Positions 17,875 to 26,157 of a DNA stretch of 64,000 nucleotides are shown piece after piece. The notes under the pieces were generated by a model, which ran no database searches, was not told the DNA's origin, and worked only from the letters and a program-made list of their open reading frames with translations. The translations under genes were made by a program, and so were the position numbers. Each line of letters opens with the position of its first letter. The stretch's first letter is position 1. Origin of the DNA: Nocardia jinanensis (GTDB lineage Bacteria; Actinomycetota; Actinomycetes; Mycobacteriales; Mycobacteriaceae). The stretch lies in assembly GCF_014645735.1 (NCBI RefSeq), contig NZ_BMMH01000004.1:186001-250000 (forward strand), in the 5' to 3' direction.

Positions 17875-17912
17875 CGAAGAGGCCCCGGAACAGCTGTTCC
17901 GGGGCCTCTTCG
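17875..17912 (+). terminator. Terminator after tRNA-fMet copy 1
   Basis: A perfect 38-bp palindrome whose arms begin CGAAGAGGCCCCGGAA is followed by TTTCTCTC on the plus strand. Confidence 0.85.
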
Positions 17913-18168
17913 TTTCTCTCGTATGCCGCCGAATCAGGCGATGTCGAAGTCGAGCCCGGTATCCGTCCACTGCGGCCGTCTCGTCTCGGTGGCGCCGGCG
18001 GAGGCCGCGAACTGCGCGCCCGCTTCCTGGAACTTTGCTTCCGTACGCCCCGTGGCTGCTGCCGGTGTCGCCGGGCGGCCGCCGCCGGGCTGTGGCGGTT
18101 GTCGAAGGCCAGCTCAACGGCATGTTTTGGAGTTGGGGGCGGCAGTGCGTACTGTTGGAGACACCCAA

Positions 18169-18242
18169 CGCGGGGTGGAGCAGCTCGGTAGCTCGCTGGG
18201 CTCATAACCCAGAGGTCGCAGGTTCAAATCCTGTCCCCGCTA
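18169..18242 (+). tRNA. tRNA-fMet(CAT), copy 2
   Basis: This is identical to the copy at 17797-17870 over all 74 bases, including the three G:C pairs of the anticodon stem. The bases ACCCAA just upstream are also shared. The two copies are 372 bp apart, and each has its own terminator. The 3' CCA is not encoded. The 256 bp between the first terminator and this gene hold no convincing gene. Confidence 0.95.
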
Positions 18243-18247
18243 CTACA

Positions 18248-18284
18248 GGAAAGATCCCGGAGAGAATCTCTCCGGGATCTTTCC
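18248..18284 (+). terminator. Terminator after tRNA-fMet copy 2
   Basis: An 18-bp near-perfect inverted repeat beginning GGAAAGATCCCGGAGAG is followed by TTTTCC. Its sequence is unrelated to the terminator of copy 1. Confidence 0.85.
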
Positions 18285-18971
18285 TTTTCCATATTGGGTG
18301 GATCGCCACCGGGACCCGGTTCTTCGCCGGAGGCGGGGCTGAGCTCTCGAAAGATCACCGCGCCGAAGGCTCGTATCCGGCGTGGGTGCTGTGCTCGCCG
18401 CGATGTCGCATCCGGTGACCACCACTCCCTGCGGTGCCCATATCCGGCTCGCCGCATCGCCCTGATGGCAGTGCCGGGCAGGGCGGTGCCACGAGCTCGC
18501 GCGGTAACTGTGGAGGCCGTCATCCGTTCGTGGGCCGGTGTGGGTGCATCGACCCGGCGCCGCGGGCGCCGGTGGCCGGATCCGCTGTGCCACCTGATGA
18601 AAGAGCAATCTCCTGGCTATTACATAGAGAAAAGGGGATCGGCGGCCGTTCCGGGGGATGGATATATTCCGAAACGGGTGGTCCAGAGGAATTTCCGAGG
18701 AGGCGAATGGATGATAGCGGAAATGCATCTCGTAAATTACAACGATGCGATTCGAGCGGGTTTCCGGGACCGACGCGCGGACGGCGGGAGGCTGTGTCGG
18801 GGCCGCGTGAACGGTCAACGGGGCCCGCGGGTTCGAAGTGTGCGGAGCGGACGCGATCGTGGATCGCGGTGCGGCACAGCGCCGCCGGAACGTGCGGCTG
18901 TGCTGCGTTGCCCTGTGGCGGTAGACCTGGTTTGCTGAGGCCACTGCCACGAATCGGAGGAATGAGGCGTT
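18285..18971. other. Intergenic stretch without a confident gene
   Basis: Frames are open here, but their codon use and amino-acid content (Arg/Gly-rich, no family) look like shadow frames. The stretch 18600-18750 is lower in GC than its surroundings. One candidate start is an ATG at 18711 with GAGGAGG seven bases upstream, which would give a 75-residue basic peptide ending at 18938. It is not supported by anything else. Confidence 0.3.
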
Positions 18972-19412
18972 GTGCCATCTGATTTCATGCTGAAGGCGGT
19001 CAATGCCGCGCACCGAACATTGCTGCGCATCAGCTTCGGCCGCCTCGGAACCGAGTACTTCGGGATGCCGGCGCTGGAGCTGACCACTATCGGTCGCAAG
19101 ACCGGCCGACCTCGCTCGGTCATGCTGACCGCGCCGATCGTCGACGGCGACGATTACATCATCGTCGCGTCCCGCGCCGGCGATCCGACGCATCCGGCGT
19201 GGTACGGAAATCTCCGGGACGATCCCGCCGTAGAGGTTTCGTTCCGCAACGGACCCCGTCGCGCGATGACCGCCCAAATCCTCACGACGGAGCAGCGGGC
19301 GCCACTGTGGTCCCGAATCGTCGCCGATTACCCGGTCTACGGGGACTATCAGAAGCGAACCGCCCGTGAGATCCCGCTGGTCCGGCTCACCCCCACGGTC
19401 GAAAACGCTTAG
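18972..19412 (+). CDS. Deazaflavin (F420)-dependent nitroreductase-family protein
   Basis: A 146-residue split-beta-barrel protein of the Ddn family. The family stretch LTTIGRKTGRPRSVMLTAPIVDGDDYIIVAS (read here in parts) binds the F420 phosphate and deazaflavin through GRKTG. Then AWYGNLRDDPAVEV is the usual second block. Members reduce nitroaromatics or quinones with F420H2 at or near the membrane; the physiological substrate here is unknown. The GTG at 18972 has GGAGG about 11 nt upstream. The gene stands alone. Confidence 0.85.
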   Translation: MPSDFMLKAVNAAHRTLLRISFGRLGTEYFGMPALELTTIGRKTGRPRSVMLTAPIVDGDDYIIVASRAGDPTHPAWYGNLRDDPAVEVSFRNGPRRAMTAQILTTEQRAPLWSRIVADYPVYGDYQKRTAREIPLVRLTPTVENA

Positions 19413-19589
19413 TCGCCGAGCGCGATGCCGCCGAGTGCCGAGTGCGTCCGGCGGTAGTGGCGGGCCTACGCGCCGGTGTGCGCGTGGCGGCAGCGCACAC
19501 GCCGATGTTCGAGCGTCCGGTGAAGGTGGTGAACGATCTGGTGCCCGGCCTCACACTCTGTTTTCGCTCGGCTGGGCCGGTTGGCGATC

Positions 19590-19772
19590 TCAGCCGTTGC
19601 GACTGAGGCTCGGTGGCGCGGGTTCGGACTCTGTGGCCTGTGCCGCGGCGACCGGATCTGTCATGATGTCGCGCCACCACGATTCCAGCCGGCTGGGCTC
19701 CGGCCAGATCACGGGTGCGTGCTCGGCGGTCAGTTCCACGTCGTTCTCCTCGGGGCCGGTGTTGTCGGGCAT
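19590..19772 (-). CDS. Small acidic protein of unknown function (60 residues)
   Basis: An ATG at 19772 with AGGAGG five bases upstream opens a 60-codon frame. The product is acidic with a tryptophan-rich middle (VIWPEPSRLESWWRDI) and a Pro/Ser tail. It has no membrane segment and no cysteine. A TAGAAT -10-like hexamer (19935-19930) lies about 160 bp upstream on the same strand. No maturation enzyme or toxin partner is adjacent, so a peptide natural product is not supported. The ribosome site (GTACAGGAGG) resembles that of the whiB7 leader ORF. Confidence 0.5.
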   Translation of the reverse strand: MPDNTGPEENDVELTAEHAPVIWPEPSRLESWWRDIMTDPVAAAQATESEPAPPSLSRNG

Positions 19773-20298
19773 CCTTGCCTCCTGTACGCGTGGTGCGCCG
19801 GCGGATCGCCGCGTGTTTCCTACGCTGCTCCGATTGCGCCGCCCCCGTGACCGGTGTCGCCGGAATTCCCGCGACCGAGCAACGTAGTGACAGCAGATCG
19901 CCGGACCCGCCCGGTACCAATGTGCCGCAATTCTAGCCTTTTTCGATCCGGCTGCCCACGGATTCGTCTCCGCGTGGATCCCGCGAGTTATTCGGAGCGG
20001 AACCGCCTGGTCGCACGGTATTCTGGATGTGTCTGTGCGAGAACACCTTCCGATCCTACTCGAACTCCGCCGCGGGACGCTGTAGACAAAACGACCGGTT
20101 TGTAAGATATGGCGAATGTATTGCGTAATGTGTGCGCGCAATCCTGAATTAATACCGGTGTAAATGTACTTTCATTTGATCGTGCAGAACGGCGCGGCAT
20201 ATGAAATCTCGGTGAAGAAATCGCCGTTCGGGCGGGTGGAAGGGAGCGGGGGCGGGAGCGGGCCGCTCGGAGAGATCGTGCTGAGTACACTGCGACTC
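19773..20298. other. Intergenic region with lower-GC segment
   Basis: No credible gene was found. The stretch about 20090-20215 is clearly richer in A+T than its surroundings and holds several TATA-like hexamers; it probably contains promoters for the small ORF on the left and the TetR gene on the right. Confidence 0.4.
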
Positions 20299-21030
20299 AT
20301 GTCGATGGCGTCGTCGCGGTCGCGGATTCCGGGGGCGGTCAGCGGCTACGAGGCGCGCTGGGAGCAGCACAACACCGAGCGTCAGTTGCGTATCCTGCGG
20401 GCCGCGGTGGAACTGCTCGAGGAGAAGCCGCCGGGCGCGGATGTGCCCGTGCGGCAGATCGCCGAACGCGCCGGGGTCGCCAAATCGGTGGTGTACCGGC
20501 AGTTCAGTGGCCGGGAGGATCTGGACCGGCGTATCCGGTCGTATCTGATCGACGATCTGGGGGCCGTGCTGGACGCGCAGCTGGACGTATCGTCCGGTTC
20601 GGTGCGCGAGATCATCACCCGCACGGTGCGCGCGGTCGCGGACTGGATGGGAGACCATCCCAGCCTTGCCGCGTTCGCCCGGTCCGGCCCGCCGGCGGGC
20701 GGCCCGGAAAGCATCGACGCGATCTCCAGTCTCAAAATCCGGATATCGGAACGGTCACGCGAACTGATCGAGGCGATCGCCCGCGTCATCGGCGCCGAAT
20801 CGGCTGCGCTGGAGCCGGTGCCGTTCGCCGTGGTGACCATGGTCGAAGGGGTGCTCGTCGCATGGGCGGCCGACCCGGGGCAGAGTCGGCCTCGCGCGGA
20901 AATGGTCGCGGATCTCTCCGACTACGCGTGGTACATCCTCGACGGCGTGGCCCGGACGGCAGGTGTCACCGTCGACCCGGATCGAGAGCTGGCGGAGGTG
21001 GTGGCCGGATTGCGCGGCGGGGACTCGTGA
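20299..21030 (+). CDS. TetR-family transcriptional regulator
   Basis: A 243-residue TetR regulator. The N-terminal helix-turn-helix reads VPVRQIAERAGVAKSVVYRQF at about residues 45-65, after a basic N-terminal arm, and an all-helical ligand-binding domain follows. The ATG at 20299 lies seven bases after TACACT and lacks a Shine-Dalgarno, which fits a leaderless transcript; the open frame above it is ignored for that reason. It is convergent with the AurF-like gene and may regulate it or itself. The ligand is unknown. Confidence 0.85.
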   Translation: MSMASSRSRIPGAVSGYEARWEQHNTERQLRILRAAVELLEEKPPGADVPVRQIAERAGVAKSVVYRQFSGREDLDRRIRSYLIDDLGAVLDAQLDVSSGSVREIITRTVRAVADWMGDHPSLAAFARSGPPAGGPESIDAISSLKIRISERSRELIEAIARVIGAESAALEPVPFAVVTMVEGVLVAWAADPGQSRPRAEMVADLSDYAWYILDGVARTAGVTVDPDRELAEVVAGLRGGDS

Positions 21031-21085
21031 CCGCGTCGGATCCGGTACCGGGCCGAACGTCGTCGGTCGGCCCGGCCGTTCCGGG

Positions 21086-22087
21086 TCAGGCCACCGAGGC
21101 CCGGACCCGGCGTTCGGGTTCGCTGCGGTATCGCGAGCGGTCGCCGGCGATACCGAGTGCCTTCCACAGCCGGGAGGTGACCGGATTCATCAGGCCGAGC
21201 TCATCGGCGAGGGTGCGCATATCGCCGAAGTAGCCGGACAGGATCCGCCGGGAGTGGGGACTGCGCCAGAACGCCTCTTCCATCACTTCGCGCGGGACAT
21301 CGAAGCGACGCGCGAACTCCGGCGGCGGTGCCATGATCTCCCCGGCCAGCCAGCGCAGCGCCAGCGGGAAGGAGACACCGCACAGTGCGGTCGAGACCGG
21401 GCCGAGCTTGGCGATATGCGCGCGCAGGAACTCTCCCGCGAAGGAGATGTGCCGCGCTTCCTCGGCAATGTGGATCTCCATCGTTCGCACCACCAGCGGA
21501 GGCAGGTTCGCGCCGTTGCGGATCATGGCTTTCTGGTAGTGATCGATCGGTTCCTCGCCGCCGAGGATTCCGAGGAACAGCACCACATGCGCGTAACCTC
21601 CGGCCACGCCGATGAACGGCGAGAGCGCCCGGAAGATCGGCCGCATACCGGGGACGTCGTCGCCGATCCGGTTCACCAGCTCCTGGAACATCTGGATGTG
21701 GTTGCACTCTTCGGTCATCTCGTGCAGGCAGTAGCGGAACTCCGGTGACCCGTTGGGCAGTTTCGCGATGTACTGCATCATCCCGCGGATCAGGACGGTT
21801 TCGAAGGCCGCGCCCACCTTGATGGTGTTGGCGATCCGCCACCGGCCGATCTCGATCTGCTTCTCGGGCGGCAGTTCCCGATACCAGCGGGTGGCACCGA
21901 GCGGATCGTATTCAGGGGACAGGATCCATCGGGGGTCGTCGCGTTCGACCGCGAGTTCGGGCGCATCCCAATCGATATCGAGATACGGATCGAACCGGCG
22001 GTGCACCGAGCCCTCCGACAGGGTTTCCAGGGTCTCACGGTACCGGGTGTCCAGCTTGGGAGCCCGCGGCAGAGTCGACGGCGTCAT
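21086..22087 (-). CDS. AurF-like diiron oxygenase
   Basis: A 333-residue helical diiron protein of the AurF (p-aminobenzoate N-oxygenase) group. Metal-ligand motifs are visible: EMTEECNHIQMF (about residues 123-134, an E-x-x-H type motif) and MEIHIAEEARHISFA (about 202-216). A hydrophobic helix lies between them. The substrate is unknown; no aminobenzoate pathway is nearby. ATG at 22087 has GAGGAGG upstream. The neighbouring NTF2-like gene is on the same strand but about 190 bp upstream under its own operator. Confidence 0.8.
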   Translation of the reverse strand: MTPSTLPRAPKLDTRYRETLETLSEGSVHRRFDPYLDIDWDAPELAVERDDPRWILSPEYDPLGATRWYRELPPEKQIEIGRWRIANTIKVGAAFETVLIRGMMQYIAKLPNGSPEFRYCLHEMTEECNHIQMFQELVNRIGDDVPGMRPIFRALSPFIGVAGGYAHVVLFLGILGGEEPIDHYQKAMIRNGANLPPLVVRTMEIHIAEEARHISFAGEFLRAHIAKLGPVSTALCGVSFPLALRWLAGEIMAPPPEFARRFDVPREVMEEAFWRSPHSRRILSGYFGDMRTLADELGLMNPVTSRLWKALGIAGDRSRYRSEPERRVRASVA

Positions 22088-22280
22088 CGGTGCCTCCTCG
22101 TGCGTATGGCGTACATCTCTCTACGGACGAATTTACCGGGACTCTGCGTCTCAGTAAACAGAGCGCGGTCCGCCGGTGCGCAATTGTGCTTTTCACGAGG
22201 AGGGATGGGGCCGAACGCGACGTAAAGACTTCGCCGCCGGGCCGCCGGCGGTGGAACGCTTCGACGGCGTATCCGGGTCG

Positions 22281-23096
22281 CTATCGGGAGGCGACGGTAC
22301 GGGTGTGCACTCGCAGCGTCTCGACGCGATCCCGGGTGGGATGGAAATCCAGGATGATCAGGGACGGACCTTCCGGGAGGTCGGCGCTGATCGTCACCGA
22401 GCGACCCGCCGCCAATGTCTTGCCCTGCCGCAGGCCGCGGGCCCGCGCCGCCAGTTCCGCGGTGGTGAGCGACTCGCCCGACCACAACCGCACAGCGTCC
22501 CGGTCACCGGCCAGTACGGCGACGCCATCCGTATCGCCGGCGGCCAGCGCCGCGCACAACCGGTTCGCGATCCGTTTCCCCGCGCTCCCGATACCGGTGC
22601 ACGCGCGCGCCATTCCCGTGAGGCCCCGGGCACCCTGGTTGCGGAGCAACAGCCCACCGAGCCGGGTGCCGGCGCGAAGACCCTTCGGCCCGGTCCTCAT
22701 GAGCTGTCCGATCATGGGGACGAGCTCCCAGTAGGCGGCCAGATATCCGATGCGCAGCGCGCCGTCCTCCTCCACCACCTCGTAGCGCAGATGCATCGGC
22801 ACCCGCACCCGGGCGCCGGTGGACATGGTGATGGTGATGGTGAGATCGCGGAGCACAGTCGCGGGACCGGCGAAATCGTGGGCCACGTCGAAAGCGATGT
22901 CGTTGGGGGCGATGAAAGTGTCGTAGAACCGGGCGATCGCGTCGTTACCGATATGCGGGGCCGAGCCGACCGGATCGTTGACCACCGCGTCCGTGGCGAA
23001 CAGGCCCACCCACGCCGTCCGGTCGTGCGCGGCCACGGCTCGAGGGGAGGCGAGTACTGCCTCGCGCAGATCCGCGGCGGTCGGGTCCAACGGCAC
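22281..23096 (-). CDS. NTF2-like (ketosteroid-isomerase-fold) protein under a KstR-type operator
   Basis: A 271-residue protein. The N-terminal 130 residues have the NTF2/SnoaL fold: helix AAHDRTAWVGLFATDAVVNDPVGS, then IARFYDTFI. The C-terminal half is a second domain with no recognised family. The GTG at 23096 has GGAG five bases upstream; the frame above it crosses the operator and is not used. A TATTAT -10 (23135-23130) and a palindrome TAGAACACGTTCTA (23134-23147) lie just upstream, so the gene is probably repressed by KstR and belongs to sterol catabolism. The reaction is unknown. Confidence 0.7.
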   Translation of the reverse strand: MPLDPTAADLREAVLASPRAVAAHDRTAWVGLFATDAVVNDPVGSAPHIGNDAIARFYDTFIAPNDIAFDVAHDFAGPATVLRDLTITITMSTGARVRVPMHLRYEVVEEDGALRIGYLAAYWELVPMIGQLMRTGPKGLRAGTRLGGLLLRNQGARGLTGMARACTGIGSAGKRIANRLCAALAAGDTDGVAVLAGDRDAVRLWSGESLTTAELAARARGLRQGKTLAAGRSVTISADLPEGPSLIILDFHPTRDRVETLRVHTRTVASR

Positions 23097-23133
23097 GGTG
23101 ACTCCTTCGGCTGGCCGGATTCCGCGCCCATAA

Positions 23134-23147
23134 TAGAACACGTTCTA
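23134..23147. promoter_or_regulatory. KstR-type operator
   Basis: TAGAACACGTTCTA is a perfect 14-bp palindrome and fits the KstR consensus TNNAACNNGTTNNA at every fixed base. It abuts the likely -10 hexamer of the minus-strand NTF2-like gene, a position suited to repression. Confidence 0.65.
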
Positions 23148-23257
23148 TGGGTGTCCGGGTGCTGTAGCCCAGCCTGCTTGTGAAAATGTCGGTGCAGTAC
23201 GGCATCATCTGTGCACGCAGCTATTCGACGAACAAGTGAGATTGCCCGGAGTGCCCC

Positions 23258-24013
23258 ATGCCGTCGCGAACACCATCGAACGCGAAGCCGAAACCTCTGT
23301 CCGACAACGACCTCGACCAGATCGCCGCGGAGATCGATGCGGGGCGTCCGCCGATGGTCTGGTTCACCACCGCCGCGGTGGGGGTGACAGAAGGGCGGTC
23401 GGGCAAGGTGGTCTCGCTCGGCGACCCCGCCGACGGTGACTTCCTGCAGATCCGGCCCACCGGGTCCAAGGATGTACTGTCCTTCGGTCCCACCGAGGTC
23501 ACGCTGGTCAAACCGCAGCGTGACAAACCGGCCACCCCGCCGTCCAAACCCGCCCCCGAGAAGAAGGAACAGCCCGTGACTCCCGCCGCGTCCCCGTCCA
23601 CCCCCGCCCCCTCGGCCGCGGACCGGAAACCGGCGGGTGAGGCCCCCGCCGCGGCGAAGAGCGCTGCTCCCGAAGCGAAACCGGCCACGGCCTCGCGGAC
23701 CCCCGCCGCCGCCAAGGCGACCAAGGCCCCCGCCGCCCGCAAGACCAAGGCGCCGGAGGTCACCGTGACCATCAACGGCACCGTCGACGGCGAGTGGACT
23801 GTCGATGTCGCCGCCGGTAAGAAGCGGACGGTCCGCGCAGTCCCGGTCACCGGTACGGCGGTGGCGCAGGCGGCGAAACTGCTGCCGGCGGAGGTGTCCG
23901 AGGTAGTGGATGGTCTGCTGGAATCGGTGCGGGGCGCGCAGGAGGCCAAGGTTCAGCAGTTGCAGGCCGAACTCGAACAGGCGCGCAAACTGCTCGACGA
24001 ACTGTCGGACTGA
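23258..24013 (+). CDS. DUF6319-like protein with Pro/Ala/Lys linker
   Basis: A 251-residue cytoplasmic protein. The N-terminal 90 residues form a small folded domain (LDQIAAEIDAGRPPMVWFTT and GKVVSLGDPADGDFLQIRP are the visible blocks). A low-complexity Pro/Ala/Lys linker spans about residues 90-165. The C-terminal part has a short beta-rich block (VTVTINGTVDGEWTVDV) and ends in a predicted coiled coil (VQQLQAELEQARKLLDEL). The layout matches a family found in nocardiae; its function is unknown. ATG at 23258 has GGAG upstream. It is followed by dispersed repeat DNA. Confidence 0.65.
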   Translation: MPSRTPSNAKPKPLSDNDLDQIAAEIDAGRPPMVWFTTAAVGVTEGRSGKVVSLGDPADGDFLQIRPTGSKDVLSFGPTEVTLVKPQRDKPATPPSKPAPEKKEQPVTPAASPSTPAPSAADRKPAGEAPAAAKSAAPEAKPATASRTPAAAKATKAPAARKTKAPEVTVTINGTVDGEWTVDVAAGKKRTVRAVPVTGTAVAQAAKLLPAEVSEVVDGLLESVRGAQEAKVQQLQAELEQARKLLDELSD

Positions 24014-24052
24014 TACGAATCCCGCCGGTGCGGATCCCTCCCTCGGATGGTC

Positions 24053-24324
24053 GACAGTCCATGGGTAGGGCCCGCCCCGGTTCCGGAGCGATACAGCGGA
24101 GGAGCGCAGCGACAGCGCGTGCGATGTGTAGTCGGCCATCCATAGATCGGTGCCCCTCGGGCGCTTACGGTGTCGCGAGCCCACCCGGGTGACTCCGCAC
24201 AAGCCTTCCGTCTACTCCGGACACCTCAATAGGCGGGGCCCGCCCCGGTTCTGGAGCGAAGGAGTGAAGAACCGGGGTTGACAAGGGCCCCGCCCGCCCC
24301 GCCGAAGGCGGGGCAAATAAACAC
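24053..24324. repeat. Dispersed palindromic element, copy B, with nested partial copy
   Basis: 24231-24324 repeats copy A: the arms GGCGGGGCCC/GGGCCCCGCC, CCCCGGTTCT/AGAACCGGGG, then a hairpin GCCCCGCC-GAA-GGCGGGGC (24296-24314) and CAAATAAACAC. Compared with copy A, both sides of the last stem have changed so that pairing is kept. A partial second copy of the first arm lies at about 24060-24115, and GTCGGCCATCCATAGATCGG at 24131-24150 matches 10481-10500. This fills the gap between convergent genes. Confidence 0.85.
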
Positions 24325-24331
24325 AGCAAAT

Positions 24332-25852
24332 CTATACAGCGGTTTCCCGTGGGCGCCAGCCGTGTCGGCTCGGTTCGGCCGGGGTGTATCGGATCGAGTC
24401 GTGGAACATGTAGCCGAACCCGCGCCGCTTCGCCAGATACATCGCCGCGTCCGCGTCACGGATGAGGTCGTAGATACTGGCGTCGATATCGCGTGGTCCG
24501 CCGCAGGCCAGGCCGATACTGGCCGTCAGCGGTACTTCGCCGGTGCTGAGCTGGAACGGTTTCATGAACACACCGAGCAGGCGCTCGGCCATCTTGGTCG
24601 CCTCCATGCGTTCCAGCGGTGCCAGGACGATGAACTCGTCACCGCCGTAACGGGCCACCACATCGTCGCGGCGCACAGTGGAGCGGATCCGGTTGGCGGC
24701 TTCGGCGATCAACTCGTCGCCGACGGTATGCCCGTAGCTGTCGTTGATCGCCTTGAACTCGTCCAGGTCGATGAAAAGCAGACAGAGCGAGCGTTCGGCC
24801 CAATCCCGATGGTCGCGATGCAGCACTCGCAAGAGCGCGGAACGGTTCAGCAGCCCGGTGAGCGGATCGTGGTCGGCCTGGTATCGGGCGCGCCGTTCGC
24901 TGCGGGAACTGTGCCCGATCGCCCGTTCGCTGCGGATCAGCAGTCCGATGAGCAACAGCGCCAGCACCGAGGACACGATGACCTGGTCGAGCGGGCTCAG
25001 CGAAGCCCGGGCCACCGGTACCAGCGACGAGAGCACCAGGGCGACGGCGATAACGCTGGCACGCTGGCGGGAATGGTGGAGCCTGATCGATCGCGGCGCG
25101 CCCAGCGCCGACATGGTCGGATGCAGGGCGGCCGCCCCGGCCGCCAGGTACGCGCCGATCAGCGGTAGTACCAGCACAGCCGGATCGATGGTGAGTGTAC
25201 CGGCCGCGGCCAGTCGGTAACCGAGATCGGTCGCCAGTACCCCGGCCAGGGCCAGGTGCAGCAGGCGCAGCGATGTCTCCGAGCGGCTCGACGTGGCCAG
25301 CGAATGCGCCAGCAGGGTGAGCAACAGGGCATCACAGATCGGTAGCACCACCGCCGTAACCGTGTTCACGCCCGGGATATCGGAATGCAGGACTGGTGCG
25401 ATGAGGAAGATCCAGGACGCCAGCAGCGCACCGAGCCCGATCAGTATCGAGTCCAGGATGACATCGGGGTGGGCGCGCGCCTGGCGCGGCCGTAGCCACA
25501 GCAGGGTCGTGAGGCCGGTGCCGATATAACCGGTGAGTGTGAGGATCTCGTCGAGAGGGGTGGACGCGTAGGTGGTCAGTTCGCGCAGCACTGTTCCGGC
25601 CGCGAAGGGGAGAGCGGCCGCGGCCAGCAGATACCACGGCAGCGGATGCGACGGTCGATGCCGGCGCAGGCCGAAAACGATCATGACGACGGTTCCCGTG
25701 GCGGCCAGGAGAGTGGCCAGTACGGACAACAGACGGGACCCGAGTATCAGATGTACCACTAGCGGCGAGCCCACCATCACGGAAAATATTGCACCGTAAC
25801 GTATCCGGTGGATGCCGTGCCGCCCTGCTCCCTGCGGTTCGCTGATGATCAT
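24332..25852 (-). CDS. Membrane diguanylate cyclase (GGDEF)
   Basis: A 506-residue protein. About nine transmembrane helices occupy residues 20-310. A GGDEF domain follows from about residue 335 (HDPLTGLLNRSALL) and has the intact active-site motif RYGGDEF near residue 415, with FIDLDEFKAINDSYGH ahead of it. RRDD stands five residues before GGDEF, the place of the inhibitory RxxD site. It should synthesise cyclic di-GMP at the membrane in response to an unknown signal. No EAL domain is present. ATG at 25852 has AAAGGGGG upstream. Confidence 0.88.
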   Translation of the reverse strand: MIISEPQGAGRHGIHRIRYGAIFSVMVGSPLVVHLILGSRLLSVLATLLAATGTVVMIVFGLRRHRPSHPLPWYLLAAAALPFAAGTVLRELTTYASTPLDEILTLTGYIGTGLTTLLWLRPRQARAHPDVILDSILIGLGALLASWIFLIAPVLHSDIPGVNTVTAVVLPICDALLLTLLAHSLATSSRSETSLRLLHLALAGVLATDLGYRLAAAGTLTIDPAVLVLPLIGAYLAAGAAALHPTMSALGAPRSIRLHHSRQRASVIAVALVLSSLVPVARASLSPLDQVIVSSVLALLLIGLLIRSERAIGHSSRSERRARYQADHDPLTGLLNRSALLRVLHRDHRDWAERSLCLLFIDLDEFKAINDSYGHTVGDELIAEAANRIRSTVRRDDVVARYGGDEFIVLAPLERMEATKMAERLLGVFMKPFQLSTGEVPLTASIGLACGGPRDIDASIYDLIRDADAAMYLAKRRGFGYMFHDSIRYTPAEPSRHGWRPRETAV

Positions 25853-26157
25853 CAGCCCCCCTTTGATCGCTCCATTCCCGGTGAAATCGAGTCGCGTCGC
25901 AGGCCTGGGTCCTTATCTGTCTGTCGTGCTCTACCTGCCCATCGAGCCGCGGCTGACGAAAACCGAGTGTTCCTGTACGAGGGGATGTCCGAGCCGCTCG
26001 CGGTGCGATCGACCCACCAAACCTGGACTATGGATCCGATGATGACACGCAGTGTCGAATTTGTCGCTCTCTTGGCACAACAACGTCGTAACAGCTGTCT
26101 CGATGGTGGCGGCGCGGCGGATATCTGTCACCGGCGGGCGGCTCGTACGGTGGTCCG
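25853..26157. other. Divergent intergenic region, no gene seen
   Basis: This gap between the divergent GGDEF gene and the broken galactokinase gene holds no frame with a ribosome site or family similarity. TACGGT (26146-26151), six bases before the GTG at 26158, may be the -10 of the galK remnant. Confidence 0.4.

Noticed and set aside
17780..18418. Open frames running across both tRNA genes
   Set aside because: They pass straight through two perfect initiator tRNA genes and their terminators, so they cannot be real.
20164..20298. N-terminal extension of the TetR protein from the ATG at 20164
   Set aside because: The added 45 residues are Gly/Ser-rich and low in similarity, and the ATG at 20299 has a TACACT hexamer at leaderless spacing.
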